Assembly (NCBI RefSeq): GCF_005796105.1
Contig: NZ_VAUO01000005.1
Location: forward strand, 186,001 to 250,000
DNA from: Pseudomonas mosselii
GTDB taxonomy: Bacteria > Pseudomonadota > Gammaproteobacteria > Pseudomonadales > Pseudomonadaceae
Reading direction: 5' to 3'
Length of the DNA stretch: 64,000 bases
The notes below the pieces were generated by a model. The model saw nothing but the letters and a program-made list of their open reading frames with translations, made no database searches and was not told the DNA's origin. Every line of letters begins with the position of its first letter. The first letter of the stretch is position 1. This document shows, one piece after another, positions 10,921-20,196 of the stretch. Made by a program: the position numbers and the translations under genes.

Positions 10921-12942
10921 TCAGGTCTCCGTCTTGTTCGGCTGGGCTGGGCCCAGGGGCAGGCGCAGGGTGAAGCAGGTGCCCTGGCCGGGCGTGGAGT
11001 GCACCTCCATCTGCCCTTTGTGGTTGTTGGTGATGATGAAGTACGACACGGACAGCCCAAGCCCGGTGCCCTGGCCGATCTCCTTGGTGGTGAAGAACGG
11101 CTCGAAGGTGCGCTTGCGCACGGCCTCGGGCATGCCGATGCCATTGTCCTCGATCTGGATTTCCGCCCACGGTGGGTTGAGCCGGGTGCGCAGGGTGATG
11201 CGCCCAGGCTCACTTGGCTGCGGGCGCTGGTGAATGGCCTGGGCGGCGTTCTTCAACAGGTTCAGCAGCACTTGTTCCAGCTCGTTGGCGGTACAGGGCA
11301 CCGGGCCCAGCTCTGGGTCGAACTGACGCACGATGGCCTGGCCCTTGAAGTCGAAGCCGATGGTCAGGTCAAAGTCGTTACCGGCGATGTCCACTGCCTG
11401 GTCGATCAGTGCGGGCAGGTCACAGGGGGCCAGCTGGCGATTGCTGCGGCGACTGAAGCTGAGCATGTGCGTGACGATTTTCGCGGCGCGTGCCCCGGCC
11501 TGCTGGATACCGTCGAGCAGCTGCGGTACTTCGCGGCTTTCCAGGTAGCGGTTGACGCTGAGTAGATCGATGCCTTGCTCGTCAGCTTGCTCCTGGTTAC
11601 GCGGTAGCTCCGGTGACAGGCGCCGGCGAATGTTCTGTACGTTGTGTAGGATCGCGCCCAGCGGGTTGTTGATCTCATGCGCCATGCCGGCCGCCAGGCC
11701 GCCCACCGACAGCATCTTCTCGGACTGCACCATCATTTCTTCCAGGGATAGACGCTGGGTGATGTCGTCGATGCGGATCACCACGCCACGCCCACCGCCG
11801 CCGGTCAGCGGGTAGAACGTCAGGGCATAGTGGCGCGCTTCGTCGCCTTTGGGCCAGGTCACCCGCTCGATCTTCGCCACCCGATGCTTCTCGACGCTCT
11901 CCTTGAGCTGCGGCAGGAACGGTTTGAGCGGCTCGAAGGCGAGGAAGATAGGCTGATTCAAGGCTTGGTCCAACGGCGTGCCGGAGAGTGCCGTGGCCTC
12001 CTGATTCCATTGGGTGACGTAGAGCTGCTCGTCCAATGCGATCAGCGCCGAAGGCATCGAGTCGATGATGCTGTTGAGGTAGTTCTGAAAACCTGTGAGT
12101 TTTTTCTCGATCTTGCTGCGTACCTGGACTTCCAGTTCCAGCTTGCGGTTGGTGTGGCGAGTTTCCTCGGCCAGGCCCTGGGCCTGGTCGTACGCGCTCT
12201 GGAATTCGTCGCGGGCGCTCTTGAGTTGCTGCTCGCGCGCCTCGATGCGCGAGAGCATGGTGTTGAACGCCTGGGCCAGACTGCCGATCTCGTCATCGTT
12301 GCCACGCTGGGCACGCAGGGCGTAGCTCTCTTCGCGAGTGACCTGGCGGGTGAGTTCTTCGAGGCGGTTGATCGGCACGGTGATCAGGCGCTTGATCTGG
12401 CGGGCGATAAGGATCCACAGCACCACGCTGAACACCAGGATTGCCAGGCTGGCGGAAAGTGTGCCGGTGTAGAAGGCACTGGGCAGTTCGCTGCTGGCCA
12501 CCAACAGCAGGTATGCCGGCGCGCTGCCGTCGCGCGGCAGGCGGATCAGCTGGGTGCTGCGAAACTCCATGAGCCGCCAGGCGTCGACGTTGCGAAAGCG
12601 CTTGGGCAGGCTCAGTGCATCGCCATGTTGGAGTTGGGCGAGCTGGCGTCCGTCGCTGCCGTAGACTGCGGCGGCGCGCAGTGGGGTGTAGCTGTCGAGC
12701 GCCTTGAGTAGTGCTTCGGCGCGCTCGGGGCTGTCGCCGGCGCGGGCCGACAGCTGCGGGTTGGACACCAGCTTGCCGAGTGTTTGCAAGGCTTGAGGCG
12801 CCATGCTCTCCTGGGTAATCCAGTAGGCGGCGCTGATGAAGGCCAGGTTGGCCACCAGCAGGATGGTCACCAGCAGTACCAGCAGGGCCGCCAGCAGTTT
12901 TTGCCCGACTGGGAGGTTTTCCAGGCGTTGGCGCAAGGTCAT
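10921..12942 (-). CDS. Membrane-bound PAS sensor histidine kinase (orphan)
   Basis: The preferred start MTLRQRLENL gives 673 residues. Residues 15-40 and about 165-188 are membrane helices enclosing a periplasmic sensor region of about 125 residues. A HAMP region (about 185-240), a coiled coil (240-290) and a PAS domain (about 290-400, beginning SMPSALIALDEQLYVTQWN) follow. The H-box is GMAHEINNPLGAI with His422. The ATPase domain has the N-box LLNLLKNAAQAI and G-boxes DNGIGM and GTGLGLSVSY. The HEINNP type of H-box is usual for NtrB-like kinases that pair with sigma-54 activators. No response regulator gene is adjacent. It is one base upstream of the cobalamin adenosyltransferase gene. Confidence 0.9.
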   Translation of the reverse strand: MTLRQRLENLPVGQKLLAALLVLLVTILLVANLAFISAAYWITQESMAPQALQTLGKLVSNPQLSARAGDSPERAEALLKALDSYTPLRAAAVYGSDGRQLAQLQHGDALSLPKRFRNVDAWRLMEFRSTQLIRLPRDGSAPAYLLLVASSELPSAFYTGTLSASLAILVFSVVLWILIARQIKRLITVPINRLEELTRQVTREESYALRAQRGNDDEIGSLAQAFNTMLSRIEAREQQLKSARDEFQSAYDQAQGLAEETRHTNRKLELEVQVRSKIEKKLTGFQNYLNSIIDSMPSALIALDEQLYVTQWNQEATALSGTPLDQALNQPIFLAFEPLKPFLPQLKESVEKHRVAKIERVTWPKGDEARHYALTFYPLTGGGGRGVVIRIDDITQRLSLEEMMVQSEKMLSVGGLAAGMAHEINNPLGAILHNVQNIRRRLSPELPRNQEQADEQGIDLLSVNRYLESREVPQLLDGIQQAGARAAKIVTHMLSFSRRSNRQLAPCDLPALIDQAVDIAGNDFDLTIGFDFKGQAIVRQFDPELGPVPCTANELEQVLLNLLKNAAQAIHQRPQPSEPGRITLRTRLNPPWAEIQIEDNGIGMPEAVRKRTFEPFFTTKEIGQGTGLGLSVSYFIITNNHKGQMEVHSTPGQGTCFTLRLPLGPAQPNKTET

Positions 12943-12977
12943 GGGCAAGGCCGCTTCCGTATCCGTTGAGCGTGGGT

Positions 12978-13934
<957 letters not shown>

Positions 13935-13997
13935 CTATCTAATACCGCGTGCTCCATCTTCAGACCGAGCGCGCGTTTCATTTATGGAGATTACCTA

Positions 13998-14483
13998 ATG
14001 CCTTCGTTCGACGTGGTATCGGAACTGGACAAGCACGAAGTGCAGAACGCTGTGGACAACGCCATCAAAGACCTCGACCGTCGCTACGACCTCAAGGGCA
14101 AGGGCACGTTCGAGTTCAAGGACAAGGAGCAGACCGTGCTCATGACCGCCGAGGAGGAGTTCCAGCTCGAAGCCATGCTCGAAATCCTGCGCCTGGCGCT
14201 GGTCAAGCGCAAGATCGACGTCAAGTGCCTGGAAACCAAGGACCCGTACCCCTCGGGCAAGGAAAAGAAGCAGGAAGCCAAGTTCCGTGAAGGCATCGAC
14301 AAGGACCTGGCCAAGAAGATCGTCGCCACCATCAAGGACGGCAAGTTGAAGGTCCAGGCCGCGATCCAGGGCGAGCAGGTGCGTGTTACCGGCAAGAAGC
14401 GTGACGACCTGCAGGAAGCCATTGCCCTGCTGCGCACCAAGGAATTCGATATGCCGCTGCAGTTCAACAACTTCCGCGATTGA
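13998..14483 (+). CDS. yajQ: YajQ-family nucleotide-binding protein
   Basis: This 161-residue product begins [22 protein letters not shown], the invariant start of the YajQ (DUF520) family. It continues with [16 protein letters not shown] and ends [11 protein letters not shown], also typical. Family members fold as two RNA-recognition-like domains; some (for example in Xanthomonas and Pseudomonas) have been shown to bind cyclic di-GMP, and the E. coli protein binds GTP and tRNA in vitro. An upstream TATGGAGA ribosome site supports the start. It is divergent from the panE-like gene across a 102-base gap that should hold both promoters. Confidence 0.95.
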   Translation: MPSFDVVSELDKHEVQNAVDNAIKDLDRRYDLKGKGTFEFKDKEQTVLMTAEEEFQLEAMLEILRLALVKRKIDVKCLETKDPYPSGKEKKQEAKFREGIDKDLAKKIVATIKDGKLKVQAAIQGEQVRVTGKKRDDLQEAIALLRTKEFDMPLQFNNFRD

Positions 14484-14593
14484 TCGGCCGTGGACCTTGA
14501 ACCTTGATGGCGCAGTGATGTCCATGTGGGTTCGAGGCCGCCCGGCGAGACTGGCGGCTTGCTTCACTGTGTAGGTGCCGCAGGGCTCAGGAG

Positions 14594-15439
14594 ATGAATA
14601 TGGATTTGAACGCAGAGGTCGATCAGCTGGTCCGCCAGTCGCAGACTTGGATCCCTTTGATCATGCAGTACGGCAGCCGGCTGCTGTTGGCGTTGCTCAC
14701 CCTGGCCATTGGTTGGTGGATCGTCAACAAGGTCAGTGCGCGCCTGGGCAAACTGGTCGGCCTGCGTGCCGACGCGGCCTTGCAGGGGTTCATCAGCACC
14801 CTGGCCAACATCGTGCTGAAGGTACTGCTGCTGGTCAGCGTGGCGTCGATGATCGGCATCGAGACCACCTCGTTCGTCGCGGCCATCGGTGCCGCGGGCC
14901 TTGCCATTGGCCTGGCGTTGCAGGGCAGCCTGGCGAACTTCGCTGGCGGCGTGCTGATCCTGATGTTCCGACCGTTTCGCATCGGTGACTGGATCGAGGC
15001 GCAGGGGGTTTCCGGTACGGTAGACAGCATCCAGATCTTCCATACCGTGTTGCGTACCGGCGACAACAAGACCGTGATCATGCCCAACGGCAGCCTGTCC
15101 AACGGCATCATCACCAACACCAACCGTCAGCCAACGCGCAAGGTGGTGTTCGACGTTGGTGTCGATTACGAAGCCGACCTGCAGAAGGCGCGCCAGGTCC
15201 TGCTGGAACTGGCGCAGGACCCACGTGTGCTGTCGGATCCGGCGCCCCAGGCAGTGATTTCCACCCTGGGCGACAGTTCGATCACCGTGTCGCTGCGCCT
15301 GTGGACCAAGACCTCGGATTACTGGGATGTGATGTTCATGCTCAACGAGCATGCCCGTGACCGGCTCAAGGCCCAGGGCATCGACATTCCTTTTCCGCAG
15401 CGAGTGATTCGCGTGGTGCAGGAGACGGCCGCGCAGTAA
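14594..15439 (+). CDS. mscS: Small-conductance mechanosensitive channel, MscS family
   Basis: MscS channels open under membrane tension to release solutes on hypo-osmotic shock. The 281-residue product matches E. coli MscS in length. There are three N-terminal membrane helices, the third being the pore helix with its Gly/Ala pattern AAIGAAGLAIGLALQGSLAN. The beta domain contains MFRPFRIGDWIEAQGVSGTV and the conserved MPNGSLSNGIITN. The C-terminal alpha/beta vestibule follows. An AGGAG site precedes ATGAATATG; the first ATG is used. The downstream gap contains a REP-like hairpin that probably terminates it. Confidence 0.95.
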   Translation: MNMDLNAEVDQLVRQSQTWIPLIMQYGSRLLLALLTLAIGWWIVNKVSARLGKLVGLRADAALQGFISTLANIVLKVLLLVSVASMIGIETTSFVAAIGAAGLAIGLALQGSLANFAGGVLILMFRPFRIGDWIEAQGVSGTVDSIQIFHTVLRTGDNKTVIMPNGSLSNGIITNTNRQPTRKVVFDVGVDYEADLQKARQVLLELAQDPRVLSDPAPQAVISTLGDSSITVSLRLWTKTSDYWDVMFMLNEHARDRLKAQGIDIPFPQRVIRVVQETAAQ

Positions 15440-15457
15440 CATCGGCGTAGCGCTCAT

Positions 15458-15520
15458 CGCGGGGCAAGCCCGCCCTCACAAGGCCTTGTACAGGCTGCGT
15501 GGAGGCAGGCTTGCCCCGCG
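15458..15520. repeat. REP-type hairpin after mscS
   Basis: Arms CGCGGGGCAAGCC (15458-15470) and GGCAGGCTTGCCCCGCG (15504-15520) pair around a loop that holds a smaller CCTTGTACAGG palindrome. This is the 'GCGGGGCAAGCCCGC' subtype of Pseudomonas REP rather than the 'CTCCTACAGG' subtype seen elsewhere in the window. Confidence 0.7.
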
Positions 15521-15610
15521 TGCATTTGCACGCCTTACACTTGTTCACAGCCAACCCCGGCTGTTTCTGGCATATAACCTGCCCCTACCTGCCTGTACCC
15601 GATACCCACC

Positions 15611-16870
15611 ATGAAACCACTGCTGTACATCACCCCCCTTCGAGCCCTGCTGTTCGGCCTGACCCTGGCTTTGTTCGAGCTGCTCACCTACCTGGCCAGC
15701 GATGCGGTCATGCCTGCCATGCCGGTGGTGGTCGGCGACCTTCAGGCCAGCCCCGAGTACATCCCCCATGCCCTCAACCTGTACCTGCTGGGCGGGGTGG
15801 TATTGCAGTGGCTGATCGGCCCGCTGGCCGACCGCTATGGGCGTCGTCCACTGTTGCTGGCTGGTTGCCTGTGCTTCGGCATCGCCTGCCTGGCGACCTA
15901 CTGGGTACACGATATCGGCCTGTTCAACCTGCTGCGCCTATTGCAGGGCATTGGCCTGGGTTTCGTGGTGACGGTCAGCTACCCAGCACTCAACGAGGCG
16001 TTCAGCGAGGCCGATGCGGTGCGCATGATGGCGCTGTTGGCCAATATCGCGCTGCTTTCACCGCTGCTTGGGCCGCTGGTCGGCACCTTGATGTTGCAGT
16101 GGCTCGACTGGCGCTGGCTGTTCGTGGCCTTTGCGGTGGGCGCGGTGCTGTGCTGGCTCCTGTTGTGGCGCCTGATGCCCGAGACCTTGGGGGTGGAGCG
16201 CCGGGATGGTTCACGCCTGGCATTCACGCCGATCCACCTGCTGCCGCTGCTGGCCGGTTACGGCCAGTTGCTGGGCAACCGCAAGTTCGTCGCTGGCAGC
16301 GCGGCGCTGGGGCTAGTGGGCCTGCCGCTGATCGGCTGGATCGGTCTGTCGCCGGTGCTGCTGATTCATGACGAAGGCCTGAGCACGATGGACTACGCGC
16401 TGTGGCAACTGCCGGTGTTCGCTGGGCTGATTGCCGGCAACCTGATCATCAACCGTATTGCCGAGCGCTATCCGCTGCCGGCGTTGGTGCGCGGTGCCCT
16501 GTGGCCCTACCTGGCGGGCCTGTGCCTGATGGTCGTGGCTACCTGGTACTGGCAGACGGTGGTCAGCGTGGTGGCGGGCATGTCGTTGTATGCCCTGGGG
16601 CTGGGGGTGGCCAATGCGGTGCTGTACCGCATGACACTGTTTGCCAGCGAGCAGAGCAAGGGCCTGGTTTCGGCGATGTTGGGGATGATCACCATTGCCT
16701 TGCTGGGCCTGGGCGGTGCGCTGCTGGCGATGGTGGGGGCGGGCGCGAGCTTGCTGCACTTCGCCGTGGCTGCGGGGCTTGCCGGGGCTCTGGCACTCTG
16801 GCCATTGTGGTTCGTCGTCGGTAGGCAACGGGCTGTAGGCGCTGCCTTGCGCCGCAAACCGGGCGCGTAG
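15611..16870 (+). CDS. MFS drug exporter, MdfA/Cmr-like (DHA1)
   Basis: The 419-residue product has about 12 predicted membrane helices in two halves. The intracellular loop motif A appears as IGPLADRYGRRPLLLAG (about residues 68-84), and the motif C/antiporter helix is in the fifth segment (LLSPLLGPLVGTLMLQW). An acidic residue in helix 1 (LALFELLTYLASD) is reminiscent of the essential Glu of MdfA. The family exports cationic and neutral lipophilic drugs in exchange for protons. The real substrate is unknown. The gene stands alone between two REP-containing gaps. Confidence 0.85.
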   Translation: MKPLLYITPLRALLFGLTLALFELLTYLASDAVMPAMPVVVGDLQASPEYIPHALNLYLLGGVVLQWLIGPLADRYGRRPLLLAGCLCFGIACLATYWVHDIGLFNLLRLLQGIGLGFVVTVSYPALNEAFSEADAVRMMALLANIALLSPLLGPLVGTLMLQWLDWRWLFVAFAVGAVLCWLLLWRLMPETLGVERRDGSRLAFTPIHLLPLLAGYGQLLGNRKFVAGSAALGLVGLPLIGWIGLSPVLLIHDEGLSTMDYALWQLPVFAGLIAGNLIINRIAERYPLPALVRGALWPYLAGLCLMVVATWYWQTVVSVVAGMSLYALGLGVANAVLYRMTLFASEQSKGLVSAMLGMITIALLGLGGALLAMVGAGASLLHFAVAAGLAGALALWPLWFVVGRQRAVGAALRRKPGA

Positions 16871-16915
16871 CGGCCATAGGAATTCGGCCTCATGCACGAT
16901 TGCCGGGAGGGCTGC

Positions 16916-16952
16916 GCCCTCGTTTCGCGGCACAAGGCCGCTCCTACAGGGG
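16916..16952. repeat. REP element between MFS exporter and ampG
   Basis: A single REP unit with TTTCGCGGCACAAGGCCG followed by CTCCTACAGGGG. It lies between two convergent genes and probably serves as a shared transcription barrier. Confidence 0.8.
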
Positions 16953-16969
16953 CGGCGCTGGTTGCAGCG

Positions 16970-18511
16970 TCAGTTTTTCTCGGCTGTCGGGGCGGCTGCC
17001 GGCTTGCCCCGACCGCTCTGCTGGCGCCAGTGCAGTGCGATCAGGATCAGTGTCGGCACACCTAGCAGGGCGGTGATCAGGAAGAAATTGTGGTAGCCGA
17101 ATTTCTCTACCATCACCCCGGAGTAGCCGCCGATCAGGCGCGGCAGCAAGAGCATGATCGAACTCAGCAGCGCGTATTGCGTCGCCGAGAACTTCAAGTT
17201 GGTCAGGCTCGATAGGTAGGCGACGAAGGCCGAGGTGGCCAGGCCTGAGCTGAGGTTGTCCAGCGAAATGGTCACCACCAGCATCTGCAGGTTCGGGCCC
17301 ATGTCGGCGAGCATTACGAACAGGATGTTGGTGGCTGCCGAGGCCGCACCGCCGATGAACAGGATTGGCAGGATGCCGAAGCGCACGATTAGCAAGCCGC
17401 CGACACCGGCACCGAGCAGGGTCATGATCAGGCCGAAGATCTTGCTCACGCTGGCGATCTGATCCTTGGTGAAGCCCATGTCGATGTAGAAGACGTTAGC
17501 CATGACCCCCATCACGGTGTCCGACATCCTGTAGGTGGCGATCAAGCCTAGTAACAGCAGGGCTTGCCAGCGGTAGCGCACGATGAAGTCGTTGACCGGG
17601 GTCAGCACTGGGGCCAGGCCACGGCGGCCCAGCGACGACAGGCACGCCCAGGTCAACAGGGCGTACAGCAGCAGGCGCAGGAACGCGCGGTCTTCCAGCA
17701 GCAGATCGAGCACGGTGGCATCGCCGAACAGCACGCTGGCCCAGTCGGTGTTGAACATTTGGGTGAAGCTGGCCGGTACCGACACCAGTAGGATGATCAG
17801 TACGAACACCGACACCAACTGGTGCATCAGGCCGTAGCGAGCCGCAGATAGCTGGGTGCGCAGCGGCACTGGCGGTTCGCGCATCACCAAGGTGGTGAAG
17901 ACCGCAGGCAGCATGAGCACGCCGAACAGCACGTAGGTGCCTGTCCAGGCCTTGTGCAGGTAGCTGAAACCGGTCGAGCCGAACCACTCGGCGAAGAACA
18001 GTGCGCCAGCCGTGGCCAGCAGTGCGGCGACGCGGTAACCGGCCATATAACTGGCTGCCAGTGCGGCTTGGCGCTGGTCGTCGGCGATTTCGAGGCGGTA
18101 GGCGTCGACGGCGATGTCCTGGGTGGCCGAGGCGAAGGCCACCAGTACCGCCAGGGCGATCAACCAGGACAAGTGTTTCTGTGGGTCGCAAAAGCCCATG
18201 CCTATCAGGCCCAGCACCACCAACACCTGTGACAGCAGCAGCCAGGAGCGGCGTCGGCCCATGCCGCCGAGCAGCGGCAAGCGCCATTGATCGAGCAGTG
18301 GCGACCATACCCATTTGAAGGCATAGGCCAGACCGATCAGGCTGGCGTAGCCAATGGTCTCGCGGGCCACACCCGCTTCGCGCAGCCATACCGAGAGGGT
18401 CGAAAACACCAGCATGTAAGGCAGGCCGGCGGCGAAGCCAAGCAGCAAGAGCACCAGGGTTGACGGGCTGGCATAGGCAGCGAGCGCAGCGCGCCAGGTT
18501 TTACGGGGCAT
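16970..18511 (-). CDS. ampG: Muropeptide permease AmpG
   Basis: AmpG imports GlcNAc-anhydromuropeptides from the periplasm for peptidoglycan recycling; in Pseudomonas it feeds the AmpR/AmpC beta-lactamase signal. The 513-residue product has a major-facilitator layout with more than 12 hydrophobic segments. It begins with AmpG-typical blocks: LLLGFAAGLPYMLVFSTLSVWLREAGV split over helix 1 and its loop, FKWVWSPLLDQWRLP, and GRRRSWLLLSQ. ATQDIAVDAYRLE in the middle is the family's hallmark. The C-terminus is basic and soluble. It follows the alkyltransferase-like gene on the same strand with a 43-base gap. Confidence 0.93.
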   Translation of the reverse strand: MPRKTWRAALAAYASPSTLVLLLLGFAAGLPYMLVFSTLSVWLREAGVARETIGYASLIGLAYAFKWVWSPLLDQWRLPLLGGMGRRRSWLLLSQVLVVLGLIGMGFCDPQKHLSWLIALAVLVAFASATQDIAVDAYRLEIADDQRQAALAASYMAGYRVAALLATAGALFFAEWFGSTGFSYLHKAWTGTYVLFGVLMLPAVFTTLVMREPPVPLRTQLSAARYGLMHQLVSVFVLIILLVSVPASFTQMFNTDWASVLFGDATVLDLLLEDRAFLRLLLYALLTWACLSSLGRRGLAPVLTPVNDFIVRYRWQALLLLGLIATYRMSDTVMGVMANVFYIDMGFTKDQIASVSKIFGLIMTLLGAGVGGLLIVRFGILPILFIGGAASAATNILFVMLADMGPNLQMLVVTISLDNLSSGLATSAFVAYLSSLTNLKFSATQYALLSSIMLLLPRLIGGYSGVMVEKFGYHNFFLITALLGVPTLILIALHWRQQSGRGKPAAAPTAEKN

Positions 18512-18554
18512 GGGCCAACATCTGCCTCAAGTTTTCGAAAACAAAGCGCGCACT

Positions 18555-18908
18555 CTAACCGCTGTGCTCCATTGGACGCCAGCCATGGCGTGCTATATCC
18601 ACACGATTATTGGACACATTCACGCCTTCGGCGCGCAGCCTGGCACGCTGTTCGTCGCCGGACGGGGTGCCTGCGGCCAGGCTCAGCCGCCCACCAGCGC
18701 CCAGTACCCGGTGCCAGGGCAGGCGTGTGTCGCCTGGCAGTTGCCCCAGGGTTCGCCCAACCCAGCGTGCCGCGCGGCCCAGGCCTGCCAGTTCGGCGAG
18801 TTGGCCATAGCTGACCACTTTACCTGCGGGTACTTGGCCCAAAACGCTATACAGTGCCATCCGTCGGGCTTGGGCATTGTCCGTGGGCGCAGACGTGAGG
18901 GCTGGCAT
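18555..18908 (-). CDS. Alkyltransferase-like protein (MGMT family without the catalytic Cys)
   Basis: The 117-residue product (start MPALTSAPTD) resembles the DNA-binding domain of O6-methylguanine-DNA methyltransferase: VPAGKVVSYGQLAELAGLGRAARWVGRTLGQL with the recognition helix and arginine finger, then LPWHRVLGAGG. The methyl-acceptor Cys of the canonical PCHR motif is replaced by Trp65 (P-W-H-R). That is the definition of alkyltransferase-like (ATL) proteins, which bind O6-alkylguanine without repairing it and hand the lesion to nucleotide excision repair. Upstream in-frame Met codons exist, but the conserved region starts here. It is probably co-transcribed with ampG. Confidence 0.88.
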   Translation of the reverse strand: MPALTSAPTDNAQARRMALYSVLGQVPAGKVVSYGQLAELAGLGRAARWVGRTLGQLPGDTRLPWHRVLGAGGRLSLAAGTPSGDEQRARLRAEGVNVSNNRVDIARHGWRPMEHSG

Positions 18909-19007
18909 CGGCGCGATTCCTGGCCTGCGGATGAAACCGGACAGGCGGTGGCAGTGAATGGGAATGGAACTCATCGGGTAGGGCCGGGTCTGTGCATGTT
19001 CAGTGCC

Positions 19008-19035
19008 CGGGCATTCGAATAATGCCCGCTTTTTT
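19008..19035 (+). terminator. Terminator-like hairpin just upstream of the DUF481 gene
   Basis: CGGGCATT-CGAAT-AATGCCCG forms a perfect 8-bp stem followed by C and TTTTTT. On the plus strand it lies 27 bases before the DUF481 start, and no plus-strand gene precedes it for some 2 kb. It could be a leader attenuator or the end of a small RNA. Confidence 0.7.
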
Positions 19036-19061
19036 CGCCGAATCGAACCCGTAGTGCGCCT

Positions 19062-20069
19062 ATGCCTTCCAGAACCCTGCTGTGCCTCATCGCTGCCTCC
19101 CTGTGCACCCCAGCTTTCGCCGACACCGTCTGGATGAAGAACGGCGACCGTCTGACCGGCACGATCACGGTCTTCGATGGCGGCAAGCTGGTGTTGCAGA
19201 CGCCGTATGGCGGCTCGATCGCACTGGACTGGAAGCAGGTGCAGACCCTGGAAAGCGATCAGGAGTTGCTGGTCAAGCAGGACGCCTACAGCGGCGAGAA
19301 GGCCAAGTCGCTCAAGGCCGCCGAGCCCGGCAAGGTCACCCTGGCCAATGGCGAGGCCCCCAAAACCGTGGAACTGGCCAGTATCCAGCAGATCATGAAG
19401 CCGCGTCCGGTCGTCGAGGACCTGATGTGGAAGGGCAACGTCGATGTGGCCATGGACTACAAACGCGCCGAGAACGACACCGACGACTACGACGTCAGCT
19501 TCAAGACCACCGCGCGTCACGGGCGCTGGCGGCATAACGCCGAAGGCGAATACAACCGCGAGAGCAAGGACGATGTCACCACCACCAACAACTGGAGCGC
19601 CGAGTACGCGCTGGACCGCTTCATTACCGAGCAGTGGTTCTGGCAGGGAAGGGCGGAGTACAAGCGCGATCAGATCGAAGACCTAGCCCGCCAACGCACT
19701 GTCGGTACCGGTCCGGGCTACCAGTTCTGGGATGACGAGTTGGGCGCATTTTCCTTGAGTTCGCTGATCAACCGCAGCGACTTCGAATATCGCGACGGTG
19801 ACAAGGACAACTTCTATGCCGCGTCTTTGAAGTGGGATTACAACCGTTACCTGATCGGCAAGCGTGTCGAGTTCTTCACCACCGGTGAGGTGGGCAAGCC
19901 ATTTGGCGGTGTCGCCGACTACACCCTGGATGCGGAAATGGGCCTGCGCTACAAGGTGACCGAGTGGGCGTCGCTCAACCTCAAGGCCGAAAAAGACCTG
20001 ATCAAGGGCACTGACGACAGCGACCTGAGCAAGACGCGCTACACCGCAGGCTTCGGCGTTACCTGGTAA
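19062..20069 (+). CDS. DUF481 outer-membrane beta-barrel protein
   Basis: The 335-residue product has a signal peptide (MPSRTLLCLIAASLCTPAFA, cut after Ala20). It next has an N-terminal region of about 100 residues with WMKNGDRLTGTI and repeated short strands, and then a DUF481 region with alternating polar/aromatic strands (for example TTNNWSAEYALDRFITEQW, RTVGTGPGYQFWDDE). It ends in aromatic Trp (TAGFGVTW), the usual signal for assembly of outer-membrane barrels by the Bam complex. The function of the family is unknown. The gene is immediately preceded by a terminator-like hairpin and followed by a long inverted repeat. Confidence 0.8.
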   Translation: MPSRTLLCLIAASLCTPAFADTVWMKNGDRLTGTITVFDGGKLVLQTPYGGSIALDWKQVQTLESDQELLVKQDAYSGEKAKSLKAAEPGKVTLANGEAPKTVELASIQQIMKPRPVVEDLMWKGNVDVAMDYKRAENDTDDYDVSFKTTARHGRWRHNAEGEYNRESKDDVTTTNNWSAEYALDRFITEQWFWQGRAEYKRDQIEDLARQRTVGTGPGYQFWDDELGAFSLSSLINRSDFEYRDGDKDNFYAASLKWDYNRYLIGKRVEFFTTGEVGKPFGGVADYTLDAEMGLRYKVTEWASLNLKAEKDLIKGTDDSDLSKTRYTAGFGVTW

Positions 20070-20071
20070 GG

Positions 20072-20174
20072 GCAGCTGCGAGCTGCAAGTCGCAAGCTGC
20101 AAGAAAAAGCACGGTGGTTGCAGGGCCGCAGCCCTTGCTTTTTCTTGCAGCTTGTAGCTTATAGCTTGCAACTG
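20072..20174. repeat. Long inverted repeat of the GCTTGCAGCTTG family, copy 1
   Basis: The left arm (20072-20111) and right arm (20136-20174) are about 40 bases each. Their inner 17 bases, ending AAGCTGCAAGAAAAAGCA, match perfectly in inverted orientation. The outer parts consist of degenerate repeats of GCAAGCT. It lies in the 127-base gap between the DUF481 gene and the HugZ-like gene and is related to copies at 37363-37435 and 42049-42134. Confidence 0.85.
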
Positions 20175-20196
20175 ATTCTTGTTCGAGGTTCTTGCC

